Assembly: GCA_029263235.1 (NCBI GenBank)
Contig: JAJCXW010000118.1
Coordinates: 1 to 47,973 of the forward strand
DNA length: 47,973 nt
Direction: 5' to 3'
Source of the DNA: Acidimicrobiales bacterium
GTDB taxonomy: Bacteria > Actinomycetota > Acidimicrobiia > Acidimicrobiales > Aldehydirespiratoraceae
A program made the translations under genes and the position numbers. The notes beneath the pieces were generated by a model. That model searched no databases and had not been told where the DNA came from. It saw only the letters and a list, made by a program, of their open reading frames with translations. This document shows positions 40,835 through 47,973 of the stretch, piece after piece (positions within the stretch are counted from its first letter, which is position 1; each line of letters starts with the position of its first letter).

Positions 40835-42049
40835 GTGTCCGAGACGCCGGTATCGCCCCGCATGTCGGGCTGGCGCGGCTCCATCCGCTTTCGGCTCACG
40901 GTGCTCTACTCGGTGTTGCTCTTCGGCCTCGGGGCCATCGTGGTGGGCGGAATCTACGCCGGGCTTTCACGCAGCCTCGAACAGCAGGACATCTCTCGAT
41001 CCGGCCGAGCCGACGTCATGTTCCGCGACATCGACGGCGAGCCTGCGCTCGCTCGGATCGAGTTCGAGGTAACCGACCCGCTGGCGGTCTTCGAGCGCGA
41101 GGTCAACTCCCAGGCGCTCGATCAGCTACGCACCTATGCCTTCGGTGCGCTCGGAATGCTCTTCGTGGGAAGTCTCGGAGTTGGCTGGTTCGTGGCCGGC
41201 ATAGTGCTGCGCCCGGTGGGGCGAATCACGGGAGTGGCGCGCGACATTCAGGCCACCGACCTGTCGCGAAGAATCGACCTCGAAGGCCCCGACGACGAAC
41301 TCCGGCAACTCGCCGACACCTTCGACGACATGCTCCAACGAATAGACAGCGCGTTCGAGTCGCAGCGCGAGTTCATCCACGAAGCCAGTCACGAACTCCG
41401 CAATCCTCTCGCGGTGATCCGCACCAACGTAGATGTGGCTCTCGCCGACCCCGACGCCACCGTCGACGATCTTCGTTCGGCCAGCGAGGTCGTGGGCAAG
41501 TCGGCCTCGCGGATGTCGACCCTCGTCGACGATCTTCTCGACTATGCCCGTCACGGCACCCGCCCCACCCGCGAGGAAGACCTCGATCTCGGACCGCTGG
41601 CCTGCGACCTGGCCGCCGAGTTCGCCACGCTGGCCGAGGCCCGCGAGCTCACGCTCACCGCAGCCGTCTCCGAGGAACCGCTTCCGGTCTGTGGCGATGG
41701 CCCGGCCATTCGCCGGGCGATCGCCAATCTGCTCGCCAACGCGGTGAGGCTGGCCCCAGCCGGATCTTCGATAACGGTCGAGACCGGCGAGGACAGCGAC
41801 GGAATCTGGGTCCAGGTGGCCGATGAGGGCCCCGGAATCGCCTCCGACGCCCAGGACAAGGTCTTCGACCGCTTCTGGCGCGGCGACCGGGCTCAGGCCC
41901 GCAACGAAGGCCGTTCCGGTCTGGGCCTCACGATCGTGCAGCAAATAGCTCAAGCTCACGGCGGACGTGTCGATCTCGAATCAGAGGTCGGCGCCGGGTC
42001 GTCGTTTACCCTTCATTTGCCCAGAAGCCATCACCAGCCCCGGGCCTGA
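40835..42049 (+). CDS. sensor histidine kinase
   Basis: About 404 residues. Two transmembrane helices (near 21-42 and 101-124) enclose a small extracytoplasmic loop of about 58 residues; then come HAMP, the dimerisation domain with phosphoaccepting His in EASHELRNPLAVI (about 186) and the ATPase domain with N (AIANLLANAV), DEGPGI, FDRFWRG and GRSGLGLTIV boxes. GTG 40835 has AGGTGA five bases upstream; GTG 40811, GTG 40826 and ATG 40862 are alternatives. The cognate partner is the response regulator just upstream. Confidence 0.92.
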   Translation: MSETPVSPRMSGWRGSIRFRLTVLYSVLLFGLGAIVVGGIYAGLSRSLEQQDISRSGRADVMFRDIDGEPALARIEFEVTDPLAVFEREVNSQALDQLRTYAFGALGMLFVGSLGVGWFVAGIVLRPVGRITGVARDIQATDLSRRIDLEGPDDELRQLADTFDDMLQRIDSAFESQREFIHEASHELRNPLAVIRTNVDVALADPDATVDDLRSASEVVGKSASRMSTLVDDLLDYARHGTRPTREEDLDLGPLACDLAAEFATLAEARELTLTAAVSEEPLPVCGDGPAIRRAIANLLANAVRLAPAGSSITVETGEDSDGIWVQVADEGPGIASDAQDKVFDRFWRGDRAQARNEGRSGLGLTIVQQIAQAHGGRVDLESEVGAGSSFTLHLPRSHHQPRA

Positions 42050-42115
42050 GCGTCTTTCTTCCGATTTTCGGAACTTCTTACTGTCCCTTTCCCCCTCGAG
42101 GAATACGGTCTTCAC

Positions 42116-43573
42116 ATGGATCGAGATTCGACCAACCACTCGCCTGACGGCCATTCCCCCCAGCCGTCGAGCCGGCCCGCCGGAGATGAGCTGGTGACAC
42201 CTACCCCCGACGATACGGCACTTCCCCCAGCTGCATCTGTCCCCGTCCCTCCCAGAGACGGTGTCACCGACCTCCCGGCGGGCCAAGACTTGGCCGTGCC
42301 CCCGCCCCCGCCCCGGTCGGTGTTCGGGGAGTCGCCCCCGACGGAATTTCGTCCGGAGCCGCCGTCATCGCCGGCTCCCCCCAGTCCGGCCGACTTCGAG
42401 CCGCCGAATTCGGTGCTCGGTCGGCCCCCGTTCGCCCCACCCCCAGCCTCCCCCGTGGCAGATCCGCCTCTCCCACGGCGCCGAGGCTGGAGGGTGGCGG
42501 CAGGTGTAGCCGCCGTCATCATTCTTGCGGTTGGCAGCTTCGCGGCCGGCACGATCGTGTCGTCCGACAGCAGTTCGGATTCCTCGGGCGGCACCCAACA
42601 GGTCGCTTTGCCCTCCACCAACACCGACCTGACCCCACCCCGATCACTTCCCGACGCTCCCGGCCCTCTCGGCTCGGGCGCCGATTCCGACGAACCGGTG
42701 GCCGATGTCGCGCGTGTGGTTGCCCCATCGGTGGTGCTGGTGGTGGCCGATCTGGGGCAGGGTTCGGGCATCGTGTGGGACGCCCAGGAGGGCTACATCG
42801 TCACCAACAACCATGTGGTGGCCGATTCCCAAAACGTACAGATCACCTTCGCCAGCGGCGCCACGGTTCCGGGCGAAGTGATCGGAGGCGACTCACGACG
42901 CGACGTGGCCGTCATCAAGATCGACCCCGATGCCGTCGACATGGTTCAGGCCGTGTTCGCACCGGCCCACACCGTTGAGGTCGGTCAGTTGGCGGTGGCC
43001 ATTGGCAGCCCGTTCGGGCTCGACCAGACCGTCACTGCAGGAATCGTCAGCGCCATCGACCGAGTCAACTTGGATGCCGGATCCGATCTCGAGAACACGG
43101 GTCCGGTGGGCATGATCCAGACCGACGCTCCCATCAATCCGGGCAACTCCGGTGGGGCGCTGGCCGACCGCCAGGGCCGGGTGGTCGGCATGAACACGGC
43201 GATACGCACCGATGGTCGCACCGAAGGCAACATCGGCGTCGGGTTCGCGGTTCCGTCCGAGACGGTCGACCTGATCGCCCAGCGCATCGTCGCCGGCGAA
43301 TCTCTCGAGTTCGGTTTCCTGGGCATCAGCGGAGAATCACCCACCGACGGCACCCAGGGTGCGGTGGTCGTGGACGTCGTGGCCGACTCGCCGGCTGACA
43401 CCGGTGGACTCGAGATCGGCGATCTCATCGTCGACATCGGCGGTGAGCCCGTCGACACGATGAACGAGCTGGCCGCACAGATCCAGCTCTACCGCCCGGG
43501 CGACACCATCGTTGTGGATGTCGTCCGTGAAGGCGGCAGCCTGAGCCTCGTGGTGGTCCTCGGCTCGAGGTGA
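42116..43573 (+). CDS. HtrA/DegP-like membrane-anchored serine protease with PDZ domain
   Basis: 485 residues. A proline-rich cytoplasmic segment of about 120 residues is followed by one transmembrane helix (126-148), a linker, a trypsin-like protease domain with catalytic H233 (TNNHVV), D263 (RRDVAVIKI) and S345 (NPGNSGGAL), and one C-terminal PDZ domain (from FGFLGISGES). The layout matches mycobacterial PepD/HtrA proteases regulated by MprAB, and here too it follows a two-component pair, so envelope-stress quality control is the likely role. The ATG is 66 bp after the kinase stop. Confidence 0.93.
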   Translation: MDRDSTNHSPDGHSPQPSSRPAGDELVTPTPDDTALPPAASVPVPPRDGVTDLPAGQDLAVPPPPPRSVFGESPPTEFRPEPPSSPAPPSPADFEPPNSVLGRPPFAPPPASPVADPPLPRRRGWRVAAGVAAVIILAVGSFAAGTIVSSDSSSDSSGGTQQVALPSTNTDLTPPRSLPDAPGPLGSGADSDEPVADVARVVAPSVVLVVADLGQGSGIVWDAQEGYIVTNNHVVADSQNVQITFASGATVPGEVIGGDSRRDVAVIKIDPDAVDMVQAVFAPAHTVEVGQLAVAIGSPFGLDQTVTAGIVSAIDRVNLDAGSDLENTGPVGMIQTDAPINPGNSGGALADRQGRVVGMNTAIRTDGRTEGNIGVGFAVPSETVDLIAQRIVAGESLEFGFLGISGESPTDGTQGAVVVDVVADSPADTGGLEIGDLIVDIGGEPVDTMNELAAQIQLYRPGDTIVVDVVREGGSLSLVVVLGSR

Positions 43574-43614
43574 CAACCGATCAGTGGCAAGGCCGCCGGT
43601 AGTATCGATCGGGC

Positions 43615-44706
43615 ATGTTCCTCGCACTGATAATCGCAATAGCCGCTCTCGGCCTCATCGCAGCTTCGGCCTTCGTGTTGCTGCGCGATCGGGGCGACGA
43701 CCGGATGGCCGTCGGCTCACCGGCCGCCCCACCGACAGTCGATCGACCCGGAGCGACTTGGGCGGAGTCCGACGACGACGTCGCAGCCGAGACGCCGGCC
43801 GTCCGGCCCTCGTTCAGAGATCGTCTGTCCAATGCCCGCTCTTCGATGTCGGGATACCTCGGGTCGGTGTTCAGCCGAGGCGCGATCGACGACTCGACCT
43901 GGGAATCGCTCGAGGAGGCACTCATTCGAGCCGACGCCGGAGTGGCCACCGCCACCGACATCGTCGGAGCAGTGAGGACCACTTCCGAGGCCGACGGAAT
44001 CGAGGATGCGAGCGAACTAGCCACGCTCGTCAAGGCCGAAATCAAGCAGCGCCTGACCGGCTTCGATCGCTCCCTCGATGCCGAGACCGCCGACGGAGGT
44101 CCAGCAGTGTGGCTGTTCGTCGGGGTCAACGGAGTGGGGAAGACGACCACCATCGGCAAGATCGCGTCACGTGAGGTCGAGGCCGGCCGTCAGCTGGTGC
44201 TGGCAGCCGGCGACACGTTCCGGGCGGCCGCCGCCGAGCAACTCGCCATGTGGGCCGAAAGAAGCTCGGTCGACATTGTGAGCGGGGCCGATGGCGCCGA
44301 CCCTTCGTCGGTGGTGTTCGACGCTGTCGAGCGGGCCGCGGCGCGGGGAGCCGATCTGGTGCTGGCTGACACGGCCGGAAGGCTCCACACCAAGACCAAC
44401 CTGATGGAAGAGCTGAGCAAGGTCCGTCGGGTGGCCGAGAAAGGTGCGGGAACCGTCACCGAGACACTGCTGGTCATCGACGCGACCACCGGACAGAACG
44501 GAATGTCGCAGGCCCGTCAGTTCGCGGAGGCGGTCGACGTCACCGGCGTGGTGCTCACCAAGCTCGACGGATCGGCACGCGGCGGCATCGTCCTGGCCAT
44601 CCACTCCGAGCTCGGTCTTCCGGTGAAGCTCGTGGGACTCGGAGAGGGAATCGCTGATCTCGTCGACTTCGACTCAGACGAGTTCGTCGACGCCCTCTTC
44701 GACTGA
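43615..44706 (+). CDS. ftsY: signal recognition particle receptor FtsY
   Basis: 363 residues. An N-terminal hydrophobic segment (FLALIIAIAALGLIAASAFVLL) is a membrane anchor as in actinobacterial FtsY; a short acidic linker follows, then the NG domain: GVNGVGKTTTIGK (G1), DTFRAAAAEQL, DTAGRLHTKTNLMEEL and TKLDGSARGG. FtsY pairs GTP hydrolysis with Ffh to deliver nascent membrane proteins to SecYEG. The neighbouring ffh-rpsP-khpA-rimM-trmD cluster is the usual context in these bacteria. Confidence 0.96.
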   Translation: MFLALIIAIAALGLIAASAFVLLRDRGDDRMAVGSPAAPPTVDRPGATWAESDDDVAAETPAVRPSFRDRLSNARSSMSGYLGSVFSRGAIDDSTWESLEEALIRADAGVATATDIVGAVRTTSEADGIEDASELATLVKAEIKQRLTGFDRSLDAETADGGPAVWLFVGVNGVGKTTTIGKIASREVEAGRQLVLAAGDTFRAAAAEQLAMWAERSSVDIVSGADGADPSSVVFDAVERAAARGADLVLADTAGRLHTKTNLMEELSKVRRVAEKGAGTVTETLLVIDATTGQNGMSQARQFAEAVDVTGVVLTKLDGSARGGIVLAIHSELGLPVKLVGLGEGIADLVDFDSDEFVDALFD

Positions 44707-44733
44707 CAATCCGTCGATCGATACCCTGACCGG

Positions 44734-45186
44734 TCAGCCAGCCGCGGGAATCGGCGAATGACCGCAGGCCACAACCGACTCGTTGATCGCGTCGACGGCT
44801 GCGTCCAGTCGAACCGAGTCGGTGACCCCCAAGGCATCGGCGATGGCGACCGCCAGGTCGGATCCCGAGGCCAGTCCGGTATCGATGTTGATCGCCCAGT
44901 CGAGAACTCGGGCCAGCTCGGGCCGTAGATCCTCCGGGGCCACGAGCAGGGCATCCTCCATCGAACGGTTGAGGTTGATCAGCTCCGAGTTGGGATCGCC
45001 CCCGAAACCGGGATCGAGAACGCCGCTGCGCGCGCTGACCGCACCCGCCGCCTGGCACCAGGCGACCTCGTCGTAGCCGCCGCCCGCCGAATCGGAATCG
45101 CCTCCCGACGCCACGATCACGGCAATGATTCCGAATCCAACCACGGCGACCGCAACGGCCGCCCATTGACGAGGCGAAAGGCTCAC
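44734..45186 (-). CDS. hypothetical exported or membrane-anchored protein
   Basis: 150 residues. An N-terminal transmembrane or signal segment (WAAVAVAVVGFGIIAVIVASG) is followed by a helical domain with cysteines in EVAWCQAAGAVS and ESVVACGHSP. No family recognised. GTG 45186 is divergent from ffh, 36 bp apart. It interrupts the ftsY-ffh pair on the opposite strand and ends 27 bp from ftsY, with a CTGACCGGTCAG palindrome at 44726-44737 overlapping the stop. Confidence 0.7.
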   Translation of the reverse strand: MSLSPRQWAAVAVAVVGFGIIAVIVASGGDSDSAGGGYDEVAWCQAAGAVSARSGVLDPGFGGDPNSELINLNRSMEDALLVAPEDLRPELARVLDWAINIDTGLASGSDLAVAIADALGVTDSVRLDAAVDAINESVVACGHSPIPAAG

Positions 45187-45222
45187 GTTGCCGACCGTAG
45201 CGGCCGGTAGCCTGACCCGACC

Positions 45223-46653
45223 ATGTTCGAGACACTTTCCGACCGCTTCGAAGGAATATTCAGTCGAGTCCGAGGTCGCGGCGTTCTCTCCCAGGACGAC
45301 ATCGACGAGACCCTCAGAGAGATCCGGCTGGCGTTGCTCGAGGCCGACGTCAACCTCGATGTGGTCAAGAGCCTGGTCGGACGCATCCGCGAGCAATGCT
45401 CAGGCGAGGCCGTCTCGAATTCGCTCAACCCCGCCCAGCAGGTCGTGAAGATCGTCCTGGCGGAACTCACGACCAGCCTTGGTGGCGAGTCGATGAAGCT
45501 CACCTTCGCCTCGAAGCCCCCCACCGTCGTGTTGCTGGCCGGGCTCCAGGGTGCAGGCAAGACCACCAACGCCGGCAAGCTCGCCAAGTGGTTCAAGAAA
45601 CAGGGCCGCAACCCGTTGTTGGTCGGAGCCGACCTGCAGCGCCCGGCCGCGGTCGAGCAACTCCGCACTCTCGGATCTCAGATCGGCGTGCCCGTGTTTT
45701 CCGAACCGGGCGACCCGGTCGATGTAGCCGGGAAGTCGATCGGTGAGGCCGAGCGCACCGGGCGCGATGTCGTGATCGTCGACACGGCCGGCCGTTTGGC
45801 CATCGACAGCGAAATGATGGATCAGGTCCGCCGGATCTCCGGAGCGGTCGACCCCCATTACACATTCCTCGTGATCGACGCCATGACCGGTCAGGACGCC
45901 GTCAACACCGCTCAGTCGTTCAACGAGACTCTCTCGCTCGACGGAGTGATCCTCACCAAGCTCGACGGCGACGCCCGCGGTGGCGCCGCGATCTCGGTCA
46001 AGGAAGTGGTCGGCCGTCCGATCGCCTTCGCGTCCACTGGCGAGAAGCTCGAAGACTTCGAGGCGTTTCATCCCGACCGTCTGGCCAGCCGGATTCTCGG
46101 TATGGGCGACATCGAAACGCTCATCGAAAAGGCCGAGCAGGCCTACGAAAAGGAAGAAGCGGAGGAGGCGGCATCTCGGCTCCTCGAAGGCACCTTCACC
46201 CTCGAGGACTTCCTCGAGCAGATGCAACAGATCAAGAAGATGGGCCCGATATCCAACCTGATGGGCATGATGCCGGGGATTCCCAAGGAAGCCCGCGACG
46301 TCGAGATCGACGACAGCCACCTTGCTCGAATCGAGGGGATCATCCATTCGATGACCCCGGCCGAACGCAACAACCCCGACACGATCGACGGATCCCGCCG
46401 CCGCCGAATCGCTGCCGGCTGCGGCCAACAGCCCTCCGATGTGAAACAACTTCTCGATCAGTTCGGTCAGATGCGACGCATGATGAAGCAGTTCGCGGGC
46501 TCCGGAACCAAGAAGGCGAAGGGGAAGAATCGGTCCAAAAAGGGCCAGCGACGCAAGGGCGGACGCACCACTCCGAAGGGTCCGGCTCAGGTGTCCAAGA
46601 AACCGCTATCGCTTCCGGGGTTGGAAACAGGTGGGTTCCCAGGATTGAATTGA
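45223..46653 (+). CDS. ffh: signal recognition particle protein Ffh
   Basis: 476 residues. The N domain is followed by the GTPase motifs GLQGAGKTT, ADLQRPAAVEQL, DTAGRLAID and TKLDGDARGG; the methionine-rich M domain contains MMPGIPKEA and the RNA-binding helix SRRRRIAAGCGQQPSDVKQLL. Ffh binds 4.5S RNA and signal sequences and docks with FtsY. The lysine-rich tail (KKAKGKNRSKKGQRRKGGR) is longer than in E. coli. No 4.5S RNA gene was seen nearby. Confidence 0.97.
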   Translation: MFETLSDRFEGIFSRVRGRGVLSQDDIDETLREIRLALLEADVNLDVVKSLVGRIREQCSGEAVSNSLNPAQQVVKIVLAELTTSLGGESMKLTFASKPPTVVLLAGLQGAGKTTNAGKLAKWFKKQGRNPLLVGADLQRPAAVEQLRTLGSQIGVPVFSEPGDPVDVAGKSIGEAERTGRDVVIVDTAGRLAIDSEMMDQVRRISGAVDPHYTFLVIDAMTGQDAVNTAQSFNETLSLDGVILTKLDGDARGGAAISVKEVVGRPIAFASTGEKLEDFEAFHPDRLASRILGMGDIETLIEKAEQAYEKEEAEEAASRLLEGTFTLEDFLEQMQQIKKMGPISNLMGMMPGIPKEARDVEIDDSHLARIEGIIHSMTPAERNNPDTIDGSRRRRIAAGCGQQPSDVKQLLDQFGQMRRMMKQFAGSGTKKAKGKNRSKKGQRRKGGRTTPKGPAQVSKKPLSLPGLETGGFPGLN

Positions 46654-46730
46654 CGGGTTGCCGTGGCTCAGCGTCGCCGCGCTCTCGCGAACTCTCAAGA
46701 ATCTCAACATCGAAACACCAAGGAATCAAA

Positions 46731-47165
46731 GTGGCTGTCAAGCTCCGCCTCGTGCGGGTAGGTAAGAAGAAGCAACCGACATACCGAGTCGTCGCCGCCG
46801 ACGCTCGCGCTCCCCGCAACGGGCGTTTCATCGAGATCCTCGGAACTTACGAGCCTCGCCAGGAACCATCGGTTGTGAAGATCGACAACGACCGTGCCGT
46901 CCATTGGCTGAAGGTCGGCGCTCAGCCCACCGAACGTGTCGCCAAGCTGCTCAAGATTTCTGGTGCCTGGGAACTCCACACCGGTGAGGCCACCGAGGCT
47001 GTCGTCCCGGCTGCCTCGGCCAAGAAGTCGGCCAAGCAACTCGCACGAGAGGCCGAAGCTGCCGAAGCCACGGCCGAGAAGGCCTCCGCCGTTGAAGAAT
47101 CAACCGAAGAAGCAGCAGCTGAAGAAGCACCCGCTGCCGACGAGACGGAAGAGGCCAGCGAATGA
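46731..47165 (+). CDS. rpsP: 30S ribosomal protein S16
   Basis: 144 residues. The first 85 are canonical S16 (AVKLRLVRVGKKKQPTYRVVAADAR; RFIEILGTYEPR; GAQPTERVAKLL). The remaining 60 form an Ala/Glu-rich tail (EESTEEAAAEEAP) typical of actinobacterial S16. GTG 46731 was chosen by homology; AAGGAA lies just upstream. It overlaps the next gene by ATGA. Confidence 0.96.
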   Translation: MAVKLRLVRVGKKKQPTYRVVAADARAPRNGRFIEILGTYEPRQEPSVVKIDNDRAVHWLKVGAQPTERVAKLLKISGAWELHTGEATEAVVPAASAKKSAKQLAREAEAAEATAEKASAVEESTEEAAAEEAPAADETEEASE

Positions 47166-47413
47166 GCGCCGAATCAGCCAAGTCAGTTTGTGAGTTCGTC
47201 GTGAAGGAGATCGTCGGCGACCCCGATTCGGTCGCTGTATCGGTGAGCGAAGACGACTCCGGCATTCGCCTCGACGTCACGGTCGGCGACGGTGACATGG
47301 GTCGGGTCATTGGCAAGCGCGGTCGAGTGGCGATGGCCATTCGCACGGTCGTACGTGCCGCTGGGCACGACTCCGACACCGACGCCAACATTGAGGTCGA
47401 GTTCGTCGACTGA
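47162..47413 (+). CDS. khpA: KH-domain RNA-binding protein
   Basis: 83 residues. A type II KH domain with the GKRG loop (VIGKRGRVAMAIRTVVRAAG) of the KhpA/YlqC family, which binds RNA, often with KhpB, and influences cell division and ribosome-related functions. It lies between rpsP and rimM as in many Gram-positive genomes, overlapping rpsP by four bases. Confidence 0.93.
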   Translation: MSAESAKSVCEFVVKEIVGDPDSVAVSVSEDDSGIRLDVTVGDGDMGRVIGKRGRVAMAIRTVVRAAGHDSDTDANIEVEFVD

Positions 47414-47417
47414 GCTG

Positions 47418-47885
47418 ATGCTCGACGTCGGCCGCATCGCCCGATCCCACGGACTACGTGGCGAGGTCGTGGTCGTACTCACATCCAACAGAGTCGAGCG
47501 GGTCGCCCCCGGATCGATCCTCTTCGCAGGAGACCGTGCGCTCACGGTCGCAACGTCGCGCCCCCACAAGACCGGACACATCGTCGTCTTCGCCGGCGTC
47601 GACGGCCGAGAACAAGCCGACCTGCTCAAAGGCCAGGTGCTGCAGGCCGAACCGATCGACGACCCCGACGAGCTGTGGGTCCATGAGTTGATCGGTTCGA
47701 TGGTCGTCGATCAGACCGGTGTCGAGCGAGGCACCGTGACGCGGGTACTCGAGAACCCCGCGTCCGACATTCTCGAGCTCGACACCGGGCCGCTGGTTCC
47801 GGTTGGGTTCGTGACCGAACTCGAACCCAACACCAAAATCGTGGTCGACGTCCCCGACGGATTATTCGATCTCGATTCACCATGA
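47418..47885 (+). CDS. rimM: 16S rRNA processing protein RimM
   Basis: 155 residues. VGRIARSHGLRGEVVV is the RimM N-terminal signature; the C-terminal PRC-barrel is ELWVHELIGSMVVDQTGVERGTVTRVLENPASDILEL. RimM binds S19 and helps mature the 30S head. ATG 47418 starts 4 bp after the khpA stop; the stop overlaps trmD (ATGA). Confidence 0.95.
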   Translation: MLDVGRIARSHGLRGEVVVVLTSNRVERVAPGSILFAGDRALTVATSRPHKTGHIVVFAGVDGREQADLLKGQVLQAEPIDDPDELWVHELIGSMVVDQTGVERGTVTRVLENPASDILELDTGPLVPVGFVTELEPNTKIVVDVPDGLFDLDSP

Positions 47886-47973
47886 CCGAGCCGCGAACCC
47901 TTCGGGTCGACATTTTCACGATCTTCCCCGAGATGGTTGATTCGTTCGCCGGTGAATCGGTCATCGGTCGAGG
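47882..47973 (+). CDS. trmD: tRNA (guanine-N1)-methyltransferase TrmD, N-terminal part
   Basis: Only the first 30 codons lie in the window. LRVDIFTIFPEMVDSF and ESVIGR match the conserved TrmD N-terminus, which contributes to the SAM-binding trefoil knot fold and methylates G37 of tRNAs. Its position after rimM and the ATGA overlap support the call. The gene runs off the right edge. Confidence 0.93.
   Translation, partial: MTEPRTLRVDIFTIFPEMVDSFAGESVIGR

Noticed and set aside
44726-44737. CTGACCGGTCAG palindrome as terminator between ftsY and the convergent gene
   Set aside because: Perfect but with no loop and no T run; 12 bp is expected by chance occasionally in a window of this size.

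Overview
The window is high-GC bacterial chromosome. An Actinomycetota, quite possibly an Acidimicrobiia-type soil or marine lineage, fits best: a CarD-type RNA polymerase regulator, a 13E12/DUF222 HNH protein, many GTG starts, ATGA/GTGA/TGATG gene overlaps, an rpsP product with a long Glu/Ala tail, and a large stock of acyl-CoA and steroid-type catabolic genes. The lineage is inferred from gene content; there is no rRNA in the window.

Layout. 1-2.4 kb: a minus-strand pair of acyl-CoA dehydrogenase subunits behind a very long hairpin. 2.4-3.3 kb: divergent arsR and an ArsI/CadI-type metalloenzyme, with two inverted repeats between them. 3.3-8.5 kb: GH36 alpha-galactosidase, thiolase, SDR, DUF2085 and SRPBCC proteins. 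8.5-11.1 kb: carD, a membrane-anchored GH18-like protein and an unknown. 11.3-13.9 kb: a two-gene methyltransferase/nuclease-like unit. 13.9-19.7 kb: exonuclease, glutamine cyclotransferase lipoprotein, GGDEF-EAL protein, YbaK deacylase, Clp-N protein. 19.8-23.4 kb: SDR, acyl-CoA dehydrogenase, FAD oxidoreductase. 23.7-26.6 kb: P-II, methyltransferase, acyl-CoA synthetase.

26.64-27.01 kb holds the most notable gene. It is an ArsC-type arsenate reductase whose reading frame carries TGA exactly where the family has its catalytic cysteine (residue 12). The start is coupled to the upstream gene by a GTGA overlap and has an AAGGAG ribosome site, and a stem-loop with a GGTC apex follows the TGA. 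It is a candidate selenoprotein, or else a gene killed by a single substitution.

28.2-32.2 kb: a KstR-like TetR regulator heads a tight operon of a double-DUF35 protein and two thiolase-fold proteins that lack the usual nucleophilic cysteine, resembling steroid side-chain retro-aldolase systems. 32.2-36.7 kb: two ECF-sigma/membrane-protein modules arranged in tandem, each preceded by a related repeat of about 100 bp and followed by a short direct repeat. Between them lies the 3' half of a tRNA-Gly gene, so this looks like an accessory, rearranged stretch.

37.0-40.0 kb: MoxR-DUF58-VWA operon, divergent from a two-component system and an HtrA protease (40.1-43.6 kb). 43.6-47.97 kb: conserved core genes ftsY, ffh, rpsP, khpA, rimM and the start of trmD.
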